Shown: positions 49,487-58,171, numbered from the stretch's first letter. The stretch is DNA of 64,000 bases from Thiothrix fructosivorans (GCF_017349355.1 NZ_JAFMPM010000007.1:186001-250000), one strand, 5' to 3'. A program made the numbers and translations. Notes: a model not told the origin generated them from the letters alone.

Positions 49487-50281
49487 CTAGAAAAACAGTT
49501 TTTTGAGTTCAGTGCCGGGATCTTCCGCACGCATGAAGGCTTCGCCCACCAGAAAGGCGTTCACGCCGTGGTCACGCATCAGTTGCACATCGGCGGGGGT
49601 ATGGATGCTGCTTTCCGTGACCAGCAGGACATCCTCTGGCACATCAGGAAGCAGATCAAGGGTCGTTTGCAGAGACGTCTCAAACGTCCGCAGGTTGCGG
49701 TTATTGATACCGATCAGTGGGGCATTGAGACGCAAGGCACGCCCAAGTTCATCCTTGTCATGCACTTCAATCAGTGCATCCATGCCCAGTTCCGTTGCCA
49801 GCACGTACAGATCCGTCATCTGTGCGTCAGCCAATGCCGCCACGATCAGCAGGATGCAATCTGCACCAATCGCCCGTGCTTCGTAAACCTGATACCGATC
49901 AACGATGAAATCTTTACGAATAACGGGCAATTGGCAGGCGGCACGCGCGGCCTGCAAATAGCTTTCGCTGCCTTGAAAGTAGTGCGCATCGGTCAGCACC
50001 GACAAACACGCCGCACCGCCGCGCTCGTAACTCGCCGCAATCGCAGGTGGGTCGAAATTTTCGCGAATCAGGCCTTTGCTTGGCGAGGCTTTTTTAATTT
50101 CCGCAATCACCGCTGCTTCACCCGCCGCCAGACGTTTGCGCATGGCTTGCTCGAAACCACGCACGGGCGAAGCACTCGCTGCCTCTGCCTGCAATTGTGC
50201 CAAGCTACACACGGCAGAACGTGCCGCGATTTCCTCCTGCTTAGTACGCAGGATTTTTTGCAAAATATCAGGGGTACTCAT
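49487..50281 (-). CDS. trpC: Indole-3-glycerol phosphate synthase
   Basis: Tryptophan pathway enzyme converting CdRP to indole-3-glycerol phosphate. The 264-aa TIM barrel has the catalytic lysine segments [15 protein letters not shown] and RKDFIVD, and the phosphate site LVTESSI. It is a single-function TrpC without a fused TrpF. The ATG overlaps the trpD stop by one base (TGATG), so the two are translationally coupled. Confidence 0.97.
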   Translation of the reverse strand: MSTPDILQKILRTKQEEIAARSAVCSLAQLQAEAASASPVRGFEQAMRKRLAAGEAAVIAEIKKASPSKGLIRENFDPPAIAASYERGGAACLSVLTDAHYFQGSESYLQAARAACQLPVIRKDFIVDRYQVYEARAIGADCILLIVAALADAQMTDLYVLATELGMDALIEVHDKDELGRALRLNAPLIGINNRNLRTFETSLQTTLDLLPDVPEDVLLVTESSIHTPADVQLMRDHGVNAFLVGEAFMRAEDPGTELKKLFF

Positions 50282-51303
50282 CAGGCATCAAAACTTTTGG
50301 TTAGGTCAATCAATTGCTGCAAACGCACGGCGGCTGCACCGGAATCCAGCACTTGCTGGGCTTTGGCAACACCAGCAGCATGGCTATCCGCCAGACCTGC
50401 CACGTAAATCGCCGCACCTGCGTTCAAGCATACAATGTCACGCGCTGTGCCTTGTTCACCGGCAAACACGCCCTGAATCAGTTGCAGGCTTTCTTGCGCC
50501 GTTTCCACCCGAATACTGTCAAGGCTGGATTGCTGCAAGCCAACATCTTCAGGCTGCATGGTGTATTCGGTAATCACACCATCTTTTAGTTCTGCCACAA
50601 ACGTCAAGGCTGCGGTGCTGATTTCATCCAGCCCATCGGCAGCATGAACCACCATAACATGATGACTTCCCGAGGTTTTCAACACCTCAGCCATCGGGCG
50701 TACCCAATGTTGGTCAAACACACCGAGGACTTGGTTGGGTGCATTCGCCGGATTCGACATCGGCCCCAGCAGGTTGAAAATCGTGCGTACCCCTAATTCC
50801 CGCCGTGGCGCACTCGCATGACCCATCGCACTGTGATGCTTTTGCGCAAACAGAAAGCCCACGCCCAAGGTATTGATACACTCGGCAACCTGTGCGGGGG
50901 TAATGTTCAGATTCACGCCTGCCGCTTCCAACACATCCGCGCTGCCGGATTTGCTGGAAATCGAACGGTTGCCGTGTTTAGCCACTCGCGCTCCCGCCGC
51001 TGCTGCGACAAACGCACTAGCAGTGGAAATATTGAACGTGCCGGATGAATCCCCGCCCGTACCGCACGTATCCACCAAATGTTCCGGCGACACCTCAACA
51101 CGGGTCGATAATTCGCGCATGACACTGGCGGCGGCACTGATTTCAGTCACCGTTTCACCCCGCATCCGCAAGCCTATCAGAAACCCGCCGATTTGCGCGG
51201 GAGTGGCTTGACCTGTCATGATGATGCGCATGGCTGCGGTCATTTCTTCCTTGGAAAATGAACTGTTTTCCGTGATTTTGCGTATAAAGTTTTGCAATTC
51301 CAT
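50281..51303 (-). CDS. trpD: Anthranilate phosphoribosyltransferase
   Basis: Transfers phosphoribosyl from PRPP to anthranilate. The 340-aa protein has the family signatures [37 protein letters not shown] and [19 protein letters not shown]. It leads a trpD-trpC-lgt-thyA unit. No trpE or trpG (pabA) gene is upstream in the window; the region upstream is intergenic and then a divergent small gene, so those genes may lie elsewhere. Confidence 0.97.
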   Translation of the reverse strand: MELQNFIRKITENSSFSKEEMTAAMRIIMTGQATPAQIGGFLIGLRMRGETVTEISAAASVMRELSTRVEVSPEHLVDTCGTGGDSSGTFNISTASAFVAAAAGARVAKHGNRSISSKSGSADVLEAAGVNLNITPAQVAECINTLGVGFLFAQKHHSAMGHASAPRRELGVRTIFNLLGPMSNPANAPNQVLGVFDQHWVRPMAEVLKTSGSHHVMVVHAADGLDEISTAALTFVAELKDGVITEYTMQPEDVGLQQSSLDSIRVETAQESLQLIQGVFAGEQGTARDIVCLNAGAAIYVAGLADSHAAGVAKAQQVLDSGAAAVRLQQLIDLTKSFDA

Positions 51304-51390
51304 GAATTCTGCTTGATTCTTGCTAAGCTATGAATGGACGAATGCTAACATGATTTAGTCCTTTGTGTTCACTACTGAAAGAGGTGTCTG

Positions 51391-51579
51391 ATGGAAAAGA
51401 ACGTTGGTAGCATGGATAGAAATATCCGCTTCGGGGCAGGCGCTGTCCTGCTGATTTGGGGCTTGGTGTTCAAAGGTGGCTTTTTGCTAACCCTGATCGG
51501 CATTGTGCTGTTGGCAACTGCCTATCTGAATTTCTGCCCTGCCTACAAACTGATTGGCATGAATACCGATAAGAAATAA
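51391..51579 (+). CDS. DUF2892 (YgaP-like) small membrane protein
   Basis: 62-aa protein with the DUF2892 pattern: NVGSMDRNIRFGAGAVLLIWGL, a second hydrophobic segment (LLTLIGIVLLATAYLNFCPAYKLIGM). Two membrane helices are predicted. DUF2892 domains are found free or fused to rhodanese (YgaP) and their role is unclear; the conserved CPAYKLIGMNT end carries one cysteine. GAAAGAGGT precedes the ATG. Confidence 0.85.
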   Translation: MEKNVGSMDRNIRFGAGAVLLIWGLVFKGGFLLTLIGIVLLATAYLNFCPAYKLIGMNTDKK

Positions 51580-51666
51580 GGTGATTTCTACTGGTCTGGT
51601 TAGCGTCATTTGCCGCTAGCCAGTCAGTGTGCGATATTGCCCGCCATTCAGTTGGAAGGACATACC

Positions 51667-52344
51667 ATGATCATCAAACCCAGTGAACGCCCCGGCTCAC
51701 ACGAACGTCATTTGCTGCGCAAAGCCAGCAACCCACTATTCCCGTTTGCTCCCACCTTAGACGATGACAACCTCATCGACGCGCAACGCCTTGACCACGA
51801 AGCCTTGCAAACCTTTAACAGCGAATTTCGCACCTTGCTGGAAGAAACCACCGCGCTCACGGGCAACGTTGACAGCGACGTGATTTTGCAGCTCAAAGAC
51901 CGCTTAGACCGCACTTACGAAACAGCCTCCAGCCTCGGTGATGAATTAGGCAAAACCAAAGACGCTATCCGCAAACTGCTAGGGTTTATGATGGCAAGCG
52001 TGCGCCGTGGCGCAGGTTCGGATATGCAGGCACACAGTGAACTTGATCAGGAAGAAATGGCGCGAGAAGCGCATTTCGCCTTGTTAGATGCCCCCTTGGT
52101 GGCAGATTTGTTGAACCCTGCCTCGCCAATTCACCCTGACGAATTAGTACCCACGCTGTTGTCTGCCGACAAAGACGAGCTGCAATTAGCGCTGCAAATG
52201 TTTGACGAAGTGCAATTGTTAGCCATTTTAAGCCAAGGCGCGGCGTTGCTTGAACAGTTACAGGGTGAAGGCGTGAATGTCAGCGTTCCGCAGGAAAAGT
52301 TGGCGTTTATGCAAGGCTATGCGGAATTTGCGGGCGGATTGTAA
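51667..52344 (+). CDS. Conserved hypothetical soluble protein
   Basis: 225-aa cytoplasmic protein. The start at 51667 was chosen for the GGAAGGA site nine bases upstream. The sequence is helical and acidic, without a signal peptide or membrane segment. It has a coiled-coil-like centre (DVILQLKDRLDRTYETASSLGDELGKTKDAIRKLLG) and a C-terminal part with LALQMFDEVQLLAILSQGAALLEQL. I do not recognise a family. Its 3' end overlaps a convergent small gene by 28 bp. Confidence 0.7.
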   Translation: MIIKPSERPGSHERHLLRKASNPLFPFAPTLDDDNLIDAQRLDHEALQTFNSEFRTLLEETTALTGNVDSDVILQLKDRLDRTYETASSLGDELGKTKDAIRKLLGFMMASVRRGAGSDMQAHSELDQEEMAREAHFALLDAPLVADLLNPASPIHPDELVPTLLSADKDELQLALQMFDEVQLLAILSQGAALLEQLQGEGVNVSVPQEKLAFMQGYAEFAGGL

Positions 52345-52487
52345 TACGGCAGCGTACTGAACGCCTGATGCTGCGCTGGGTAACGCTGCTCAAACAAGTG
52401 ATGCCACTGGCGCATAGTCGCCTCGTCCAAGCCAGTTTCACGGAATAGTTCAATCCACTGGGTTTTGGTCATGTTGGTGTTTGGCAT
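52317..52487 (-). CDS. Small 56-aa conserved protein (WHxxFE motif)
   Basis: A short gene with a good AGGA site before its ATG (52487-52485). The product has the pattern QWIELFRETGLDEATMRQWHHLFEQRYPAQHQAF. The WxxLFRxTGLDxxxMxxWHxxFExxxPxxHQxF motif recurs in small bacterial proteins and in C-terminal parts of some larger regulators and enzymes, as I recall, so it is a recognisable small domain. The function is unknown. It overlaps the end of the convergent gene before it by 28 bp. Confidence 0.65.
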   Translation of the reverse strand: MPNTNMTKTQWIELFRETGLDEATMRQWHHLFEQRYPAQHQAFSTLPYYNPPANSA

Positions 52488-52711
52488 AATGCATTCCTGA
52501 TTGTTGATTGGAATAGGGGCTTGAACAGTTCGTTTGAACTCTACTTTATACTAATCAAAAAGACGATTTGGAACGCCAAAAGTAAGTGCTGGGATTCTAT
52601 TGCGGCCAGCATGGCTGGACATTTGAGCTAATATCCGACCTCGGTTCAGGCATGAACTACTACAAAAAAGGGTTAGTAACAGGTGAGTTGTATCAGACTA
52701 AAAGTAGTCAT

Positions 52712-52956
52712 GGTGTTGAATTCCTGCTTCACGGGGGCTGGTTTCACCTTCGGCTTGCGCCTTCCCTTCCACAGGCCGACACCGTGTCACTCACGGCGTA
52801 GTTGGCTAGGTTAATAGCCGCATTCACATTCCGGTCGTGGTTTCTGCCACAGGTCGGGCAAGCCCATTCACGTACCGATAGTGGCAATTTGTCCACTTTA
52901 TGCCCACATCCTGGGGCAGAACAGGTCTTGCTGGAGGCAAAAAACCGATCTTGCCG
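52712..52956 (-). pseudogene. Remnant of an IS200/IS605-type TnpB gene (3' end)
   Basis: The minus strand encodes the TnpB C-terminal zinc ribbon and catalytic end: DRFFASSKTCSAPGC, VDKLPLSVREWACPTCG, NHDRNVNAAINLANYA, SACGREG. The intact N-terminal two thirds, including the first RuvC parts, are missing. The reading then stops in this frame, while the usual downstream tail (KPAPVKQEFNT) continues in another frame, so a frameshift lies near 52745-52760. It is a dead insertion-sequence fragment; no tnpA or guide RNA could be recognised. Confidence 0.85.
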
Positions 52957-53101
52957 ATGGTGTGGAAACGGCGGGTCAGTGTGGGAAACTGTGGCTGAGA
53001 GGATTTTGCCGGAAAAGCGTAACGTTTCCTGCATCCGCACTAACCCAAGGTTGGGAATGCGGATGCGGCAAGTGTTTCAGCCTGTTACTAACCCCTTACA
53101 C

Positions 53102-53143
53102 AAAAAGGCAAGCTAACCCAGCATTACCTGAATTAGCCTGCCT
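53102..53143 (-). terminator. Intrinsic terminator of the LysM gene
   Basis: On the minus strand AGGCAGGCTAA pairs with TTAGCTTGCCT (one mismatch) and is followed by a T run. It lies about 30-70 bp after the stop of the LysM gene at 53174. Confidence 0.8.
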
Positions 53144-53173
53144 CTTCCCTATGCTAGCAGCTCTAACTTCAGC

Positions 53174-53509
53174 TTAACGAATACGCAGACGCTGACCGAC
53201 AAAAATAGTATCACCCCGCAGATGGTTCAAGCGTTTCAGCGTGGCGACACGCGTGCGATACTTATGCGCAATACCACTCAGCGTATCCCCCCGATGTACA
53301 CGGATAAAACGTGCCTTTTGTGGGTGCTGCTGTTGTTGTCCTTGCTGTTGTTGTCCTTGTGGCTTAGGCGGTGGCTTGACTGGCACTTGCTGCTGTTGTT
53401 GCATCGGTTTCTGTTGCACAGGGTTAGCCCCTTCCGCAAATACAGCACTACTTACCGCGACCATCATTGTAGATGCCAAAGCCGCTACGATGAAATGACG
53501 TATTTTCAT
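53174..53509 (-). CDS. Small secreted LysM domain protein
   Basis: 111-aa protein with a signal peptide (HFIVAALASTMMVAVSSAVFA), a low-complexity Gln/Pro-rich spacer, and one C-terminal LysM domain (FIRVHRGDTLSGIAHKYRTRVATLKRLNHLRGDTIFVGQRLRI). It should bind peptidoglycan in the periplasm. No catalytic domain is attached. Its own terminator follows. Confidence 0.9.
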   Translation of the reverse strand: MKIRHFIVAALASTMMVAVSSAVFAEGANPVQQKPMQQQQQVPVKPPPKPQGQQQQGQQQQHPQKARFIRVHRGDTLSGIAHKYRTRVATLKRLNHLRGDTIFVGQRLRIR

Positions 53510-53735
53510 AATCGTTCTCCTTGAATTTGATTATCGACTATTTAGCCTCACTTTAAGTTTAGCCCATACACTCTATAATATTGAGGCTTTCAAATGTAAA
53601 GTTATGTAAATTATTTGTGCCATCCAGAACCCTCCTAAAAGATGTGCCATAATTACAGCGAGCCATGTAACAAATCTATAGAGAAGACAATAAATACGTT
53701 TTATTTTTAAAATAACTGATCAGGAGTTTGCGAAA

Positions 53736-54209
53736 ATGTTGACACAATGGTTTTTTTTAGCAATGGCAGCATCAATGTTGTCACCGAGTGTTGCTGCGGA
53801 CGATTACACCTGCCCTTTATCCTTGGAAATTAAGGAAAAACTTGTTTCCGAGCCAGCCGACTGGTCAGGCATGTACGAAAAGTCATCTGGAGAAATAGCT
53901 TACACAGGTAATAACGAAGTCAGCGATACGGTTAATTTAGTAGAAATCATGCTTTATTCCGGTGAACCTAAAGAACAAGCCACTCTTATACCCGATAATG
54001 CTGATAACCTTTCAGAAGAAGAAGGTGATAGCCTTTGGTCTTTTAAATCACCTGATGAACAGAAAAAACACCCACTGTATATGGTTTGCCGCTATGACGG
54101 TTCAAGTTTAGGAGTATTCAGGAAACTAGCAACGCCTGTTAAAGCCTGCACTTGGCATTTTAAACCAGACGCAGCAAATAATATCCTGACGTGTGTGCCT
54201 GCTTTGTAA
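53736..54209 (+). CDS. STY0301-like secreted protein
   Basis: 157-aa protein with a signal peptide (LTQWFFLAMAASMLSPSVAA). The mature part starts DDYTCPLSLEIKEKL and holds three more cysteines, including MVCRYDGSSLGVFRKL and KACTWHF, a pattern of the STY0301 family whose function is unknown. An AGGAG site precedes the start. The gene lies at the edge of a region of remnants and could be part of transferred DNA (inference). Confidence 0.7.
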   Translation: MLTQWFFLAMAASMLSPSVAADDYTCPLSLEIKEKLVSEPADWSGMYEKSSGEIAYTGNNEVSDTVNLVEIMLYSGEPKEQATLIPDNADNLSEEEGDSLWSFKSPDEQKKHPLYMVCRYDGSSLGVFRKLATPVKACTWHFKPDAANNILTCVPAL

Positions 54210-54734
54210 CAATGGAACTGTATCGACGAGCTGGGCGATGGTGTTTACCACTACGCCCCGCACGAACATGCGCAAAAGCCAACCCACTAGGCGGCTTCCC
54301 CAAACACAACTGACCAATCATAGACGAATAATGTGGGATATATAGACGCTATTCATCCATCGCGTCGAAGGTTTACCCGCTGGTTTATACGCCCTACCCC
54401 GCCACACCGCACCCTTTCCTGCCATCAGGACATCGCCTCCACCTACCTTGAAGCGGTTCGAGCTAGGCAATTCCTCTGGCAAAGCGGCGGAACTGGCGGG
54501 TATGTCACGCATCGACTTTTTGATGAAATGTGGGTAATACAAAGTCAGCATTTTCAACTACGACGCTGACGAACTGGCACAAGAAATGGACGCTGACGTG
54601 GCGACATTGTTTGCCTAACCGAAGAAAATGTGGCGCGGTGCGTGGTGACAGAGGAAGTGGTGAAGGGCGCGGCAGAGGTTGTGTGGAATACCATGAGCCA
54701 GAAACCACTCAACTCGAAGCCACCACGTAACCGA
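54210..54734. other. Decayed region with no intact gene
   Basis: About 525 bp between the STY0301-like gene and the protoglobin gene. Apart from the UPF0175 remnant at 54448-54618 I recognise nothing. Short open frames exist on both strands but lack ribosome-binding sites and known patterns. The sequence looks like several joined deletions. Confidence 0.6.
54448..54618 (+). pseudogene. UPF0175-family antitoxin remnant with in-frame stop
   Basis: The frame reads LKRFELGNSSGKAAELAGMSRIDFLMKCG, then TAA (54535-54537), then [26 protein letters not shown] and the true stop at 54616-54618. LFELGKLSSGKAAELAGMSR-like helix-turn-helix text followed by a short C-terminal tail is the UPF0175 pattern, small DNA-binding antitoxins usually next to a PIN-type toxin. 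The N-terminal strand region is missing or degenerate. No toxin gene was recognised downstream. Confidence 0.75.
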
Positions 54735-55310
54735 TTACTTATACGCTCTTGCCAGATTGTCAAACAGCTTCCGGCTCATGCCAGTGATGCGCAGGAATTT
54801 TTCCAATTCTTCCGCCAAGGAGGAGGACTGGTAGGATTCCTGCATGATCAGCAAGGAAAAGCCGGTCGCCGCGTTGAGCGCCCGAATTGCTTTCAGCAAC
54901 ATGGCCTGATCATCGGCGTACACCTCGCCGAAAATACGGATCAGTTCGGACTGGATAATGGTCATCGCCCCCGCCACAAACTCGACCGGCAGCTTGACCT
55001 TGACGTGGACATCACCCACTTTATAGAGCTTCTGGGTATATTCCACGCCGAAATCACTGCTGAACAACTCATGTAGCCACGCCACATGCGTTCTTTTCAA
55101 GCCCTCGACCCGCCCTTCCAGAAAGTCACGCGTTTTGGGAATGAGCAGCAAACGGTCATAGAAAATATCGCTCACTTCTTGCAGCCTTGCACTCACATCG
55201 GGATACACCTGATGCAAGAGCGCGATGTTGGCATTATCCAACCCAGAAAATTGTTTGGCATACTCACAAAGTGCCTGTATGTCGATGTTTTTCACTGTTT
55301 TCGTCCTCAT
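54735..55310 (-). CDS. Protoglobin-domain (globin sensor) protein
   Basis: 191-aa single-domain protein of the protoglobin/globin-coupled sensor type. Tyr51 in IFYDRLL is in the distal position and His102 in VGDVHVKVKLPVEFVAGAM is the expected proximal heme ligand; FLEGRVEGLKRTHVAWLHELF is also typical. No output domain (cyclase, kinase or methyl-accepting) is attached, so it may be a stand-alone oxygen/NO binder or signal to a partner. The preceding gene encodes a roadblock/LC7 protein, 10 bp upstream, and both seem co-transcribed. Confidence 0.85.
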   Translation of the reverse strand: MRTKTVKNIDIQALCEYAKQFSGLDNANIALLHQVYPDVSARLQEVSDIFYDRLLLIPKTRDFLEGRVEGLKRTHVAWLHELFSSDFGVEYTQKLYKVGDVHVKVKLPVEFVAGAMTIIQSELIRIFGEVYADDQAMLLKAIRALNAATGFSLLIMQESYQSSSLAEELEKFLRITGMSRKLFDNLARAYK

Positions 55311-55320
55311 TGAAAGCGTT

Positions 55321-55683
55321 TTATCGATATTCTTTTATTTGCACTACTGTCTGCTGAATAGCAGCGGTAATCAGGTCAAGGCGGGCATCTGGCTTTACCA
55401 ACACGGCAATAAATGCCTGTTCGCCTGCTGGGGTAATCAGCACAGTGCCGTACTTGGCGGTGATGAGTACTTGTTCAACATCGCCATACCGCAATGTCCG
55501 CAGGGTACTTTTGCCCAACGACAAAACCGCTGCACTGATCGCGCTGACTCGATCCTCATCCACATCGGGGGGCAGCGATGAAGCTAGCGCCAAACCGGTC
55601 ATGGAAATAAGGGTAGATGCCTCAATAGTGGCATGAGTACCGTTCAAGTCAGCGAGTATCTGAGCTAACAAGTCTGAGTGCAT
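55321..55683 (-). CDS. Roadblock/LC7-domain protein
   Basis: 120-aa protein with the roadblock pattern: a first helix with LAQILADLNGTHATIEASTLISMTGLALASSLP, then DEDRVSAISAAVLSLGKSTLRTLRYGDVEQVLITAKYGTVLITPAG, and a final helix. In bacteria such proteins (MglB-like) often regulate small GTPases of the Ras/MglA type or other signalling partners. No GTPase gene is near; the adjacent partner is a protoglobin, which is an unusual pairing. Likely the first gene of a two-gene operon. Confidence 0.85.
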   Translation of the reverse strand: MHSDLLAQILADLNGTHATIEASTLISMTGLALASSLPPDVDEDRVSAISAAVLSLGKSTLRTLRYGDVEQVLITAKYGTVLITPAGEQAFIAVLVKPDARLDLITAAIQQTVVQIKEYR

Positions 55684-55830
55684 GTAGTGATCCCTAAATT
55701 CAGGTTAGGAAGTCTAATAATGAAGGGAGTATAGAAGGATACTGCGCCAATGTGCGGAATTTAAGACAAGTGACCGTTGATACTGCATAGTAGAATAATA
55801 GTCCACACAACACTCACAGGAGCTTTCAAC

Positions 55831-56194
55831 ATGGCAATCAAATCCTTACACCGCATTTTGTGTTCGCAGGGCAGCCACTGGGTAGGCGATGGTTTTCCGG
55901 TATGTTCCTTACTGTCTTATGACAGCGGGTTGGAGGCGCTGCAAAGCCCGTTCCTGCTTTCCCGCCGACAGAGCGGCGACTGGGGGTGGGTGCGCACCCG
56001 CACCGGGGCTTCGAGACCGTGACAGCAGCGAAGCCGCTACCGTGCTGCTGCTGACGGGCGAACCGCTGCATGAACCTGTGGTTGGCTATGGGCCTTTCGT
56101 GATGAATACCCAGCAGGAAATCCGCCAAGCGATAGAGGATTACCGCAACGGCAAAATGGGCAAACTGAATCCGCGCACCTTTCCCGCCGCATGA
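55831..56194 (+). pseudogene. Pirin-family gene, internally deleted and frameshifted
   Basis: An AGGAG site precedes the ATG at 55831, which starts MAIKSLHRILCSQGSHWVGDGFPVCSLLSY, the pirin N-terminus. Further pieces appear in other frames: GVGAHPHRGFETVT near 55990-56030 and VLLLTGEPLHEPVVGYGPFVMNTQQEIRQAIEDYRNGKMG, the pirin C-terminus, up to the stop at 56192-56194. Intact pirins are near 280-300 aa; here at most 120 codons remain. The cupin core is gone, so the gene is dead. Confidence 0.85.
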
Positions 56195-56432
56195 GCTACC
56201 ACCCCGGAAATCACGATAACCACCACAAACAGTTCCGCCCGCCACTGCGGTAACAGGGTGATTCCTGACTTTCAGACACCTCTTTGGCGGTGAGTGCAAG
56301 AATACCGTTGCAACCTTTCACCAGCGGTACGCGGGTATCGGGTGGCAGCTAGGTGTCAGCAACGGTGGAAACCGATGCTGACTCGCAGCCCAACAACCTT
56401 GTGGGTATAACGCCTGCGCAAGACGATGAAAT

Positions 56433-56487
56433 CTTAAAATCTCTCGCTGGTAACAACGTGCTGGTTCGAGTCCGGCTTCTGACACCA
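56433..56487 (+). other. 3' part of a tRNA-Leu(UAA) gene, likely integration scar
   Basis: From the anticodon loop onward the sequence is that of a class-II leucine tRNA: CTTAAAA loop with TAA anticodon (56435-56437), TCTCT stem strand, a long variable arm (CGCTGGTAACAACGTG), a T-arm GCTGG-TTCGAGT-CCGGC (56460-56476), acceptor strand TTCTGAC, discriminator A and CCA (56485-56487). The 5' half, with the matching AGAGA, D-arm and GTCAGAA acceptor strand, is absent. A 3' tRNA piece starting at the anticodon loop is the usual att product of tyrosine integrases. No integrase is present. It overlaps the 3' end of the GH13 gene on the other strand. Confidence 0.75.
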
Positions 56488-58119
56488 ATCTATATCGGCA
56501 AACCACGCGCCATAGCCACCAAGATACACCGTATTCCCCTCACATCGTCCACCCAAGCCGTTGTTAGCAGCTAGCGGATTCAATACCATCGCCACTGGCA
56601 ACACATACGTTTGCACCGCACTCCCCAAATTAAACAGACAGCACACCTGACCGCGCAACATCACCAACAACGGCTCTGGTGCATCCAAAAACTGGCAATC
56701 GCCACTCAGCAAATCCGGCTGTTGCTTCCGCCAATGCAAAAACGTGCTAACACGTTGCAACACCGAATCCGCCGCAATCTCTTGCACCTCAACCGCCAAT
56801 GCCTGATGTACCGCTGGCACAGGCAACCACGTTTTCACGCCTTCTGGCGAAAATCCCGCATTCGCACCATCACGCCACGGCATCGGCGTGCGGCAACCGT
56901 CACGCCCCTTGTATTCCGGCCAAAAGCGGATACCAAACGGGTCTTGCAAATCCTCAAACGCAATCTCCGCTTCCGGCAAACCCAACTCTTCACCTTGATA
57001 CAGGCAAGCACTACCGCGCAAACTGGTCAGAATTGCCACCAATAAGGGCGCTGCTTGCGGCTCTAAACCCCAACGGCTCACCACGCGCATAACATCGTGG
57101 TTGGAAAAAGCCCAACATGCCCAACCACCGCCTTGCGCCTGCATATTTTCTGCGACGCGCCGAATATGCGCTGCACTGAATTCATTGGTCATGAAATCAA
57201 AGCTATACGCCATGTGGATACGCTTACCCGTTTCGGTATACTCCGCAATTCGCGCATACATATCCGTCACCGCCCCCAATTCACCCACCGATGTCACCGC
57301 CGGATACGCATCCATCACCCCACGCAAGCGTTCCAAAAACGCCAGATTTTCTGGGCGAGTAATATTGTAGAGCGGCTCTTGCAGCGCATACGGGTTGGTT
57401 GCATCAATCCCATTCACGCGCTTATCACCAATCGGCGGATTGTCACGCAATTGCTGATCATGCACGTACATATTGACCGTATCCAGCCGGAAACCATCCA
57501 CCCCTAAATCCAGCCAGAACCGCACCACAGCCAACAATGCATCTTGCACGTCACGGTTGTGGAAATTCAAATCCGGCTGACTGGTGAGGAAGTTATGCAA
57601 ATAATACTGACGGCGGCGCGTATCCCATTCCCATGCCGAACCGCCAAAAATCGACAACCAATTCGTCGGTGGCGAACCGCCTGCTGTGGCATCTGCCCAC
57701 ACGTACCAATCCGCTTTGGCGTTCGTGTCTGACGCACGGCTTTCCACAAACCACGGGTGCTGATCGGACGTGTGCGACAATACCAAATCAATCAGCACCC
57801 GCACGTCCAATTGATGTGCCGAACTCAACAACGTTTTAAAGTCATCCAACACCCCAAACAACGGGTCAACATCGCAATAATCCGCCACGTCATAGCCAAA
57901 ATCTTTCATCGGTGAAGTAAAAAACGGTGAAATCCAAATCGCATCCACACCCAGTGCCGCAATATAAGGCAACCGTTGAATAATCCCCGGCAAATCGCCA
58001 ATCCCATCGCCATTGGAATCTTGGTAAGAGCGCGGGTAAATTTGGTAAATCACCGCCCCCTTCCACCAGTCACTGTCACCGCCCAATTGTAAATACGGCT
58101 GTTGATTCTGACGCTGCAT
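56434..58119 (-). CDS. GH13 alpha-glucosidase / oligo-1,6-glucosidase
   Basis: 561-aa glycoside hydrolase family 13 enzyme. It starts WWKGAVIYQIYPRSYQDSNGDGIGDL and has the nucleophile Asp213 in GFRLDTVN, acid/base Glu280 in SVGELG and Asp342 in FSNHDVMR. It should release glucose from short alpha-glucans. The last 17 residues (WCQKPDSNQHVVTSERF) are an antisense reading of the tRNA-Leu 3' fragment, which also supplies the TAA stop. An AAGGAG site precedes the ATG. It diverges from the LacI-family regulator across a shared operator. Confidence 0.92.
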   Translation of the reverse strand: MQRQNQQPYLQLGGDSDWWKGAVIYQIYPRSYQDSNGDGIGDLPGIIQRLPYIAALGVDAIWISPFFTSPMKDFGYDVADYCDVDPLFGVLDDFKTLLSSAHQLDVRVLIDLVLSHTSDQHPWFVESRASDTNAKADWYVWADATAGGSPPTNWLSIFGGSAWEWDTRRRQYYLHNFLTSQPDLNFHNRDVQDALLAVVRFWLDLGVDGFRLDTVNMYVHDQQLRDNPPIGDKRVNGIDATNPYALQEPLYNITRPENLAFLERLRGVMDAYPAVTSVGELGAVTDMYARIAEYTETGKRIHMAYSFDFMTNEFSAAHIRRVAENMQAQGGGWACWAFSNHDVMRVVSRWGLEPQAAPLLVAILTSLRGSACLYQGEELGLPEAEIAFEDLQDPFGIRFWPEYKGRDGCRTPMPWRDGANAGFSPEGVKTWLPVPAVHQALAVEVQEIAADSVLQRVSTFLHWRKQQPDLLSGDCQFLDAPEPLLVMLRGQVCCLFNLGSAVQTYVLPVAMVLNPLAANNGLGGRCEGNTVYLGGYGAWFADIDWCQKPDSNQHVVTSERF

Positions 58120-58171
58120 TGCTTGCTCCTTTGATGGTCATTCTGTTTGATATGAACGCACATTACACCAC

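Noticed and set aside
49472-50407. A 311-aa open frame opposite to trpC and the end of trpD
   Set aside because: Antisense of two certain genes and without family patterns.
52586-52801. A 71-aa open frame on the plus strand
   Set aside because: It runs antisense to the TnpB remnant and has no ribosome-binding site.
54210-54447. A possible end of a gene (WNCIDELGDGVYHYAPHEHAQ) after the STY0301-like gene
   Set aside because: Too short, no family recognised and no start signal; kept only as part of a decayed region.
56412-56487. A complete functional tRNA-Leu gene
   Set aside because: The 5' half (acceptor strand, D-arm and 5' anticodon stem) does not pair with the 3' half and no start of the tRNA could be found.
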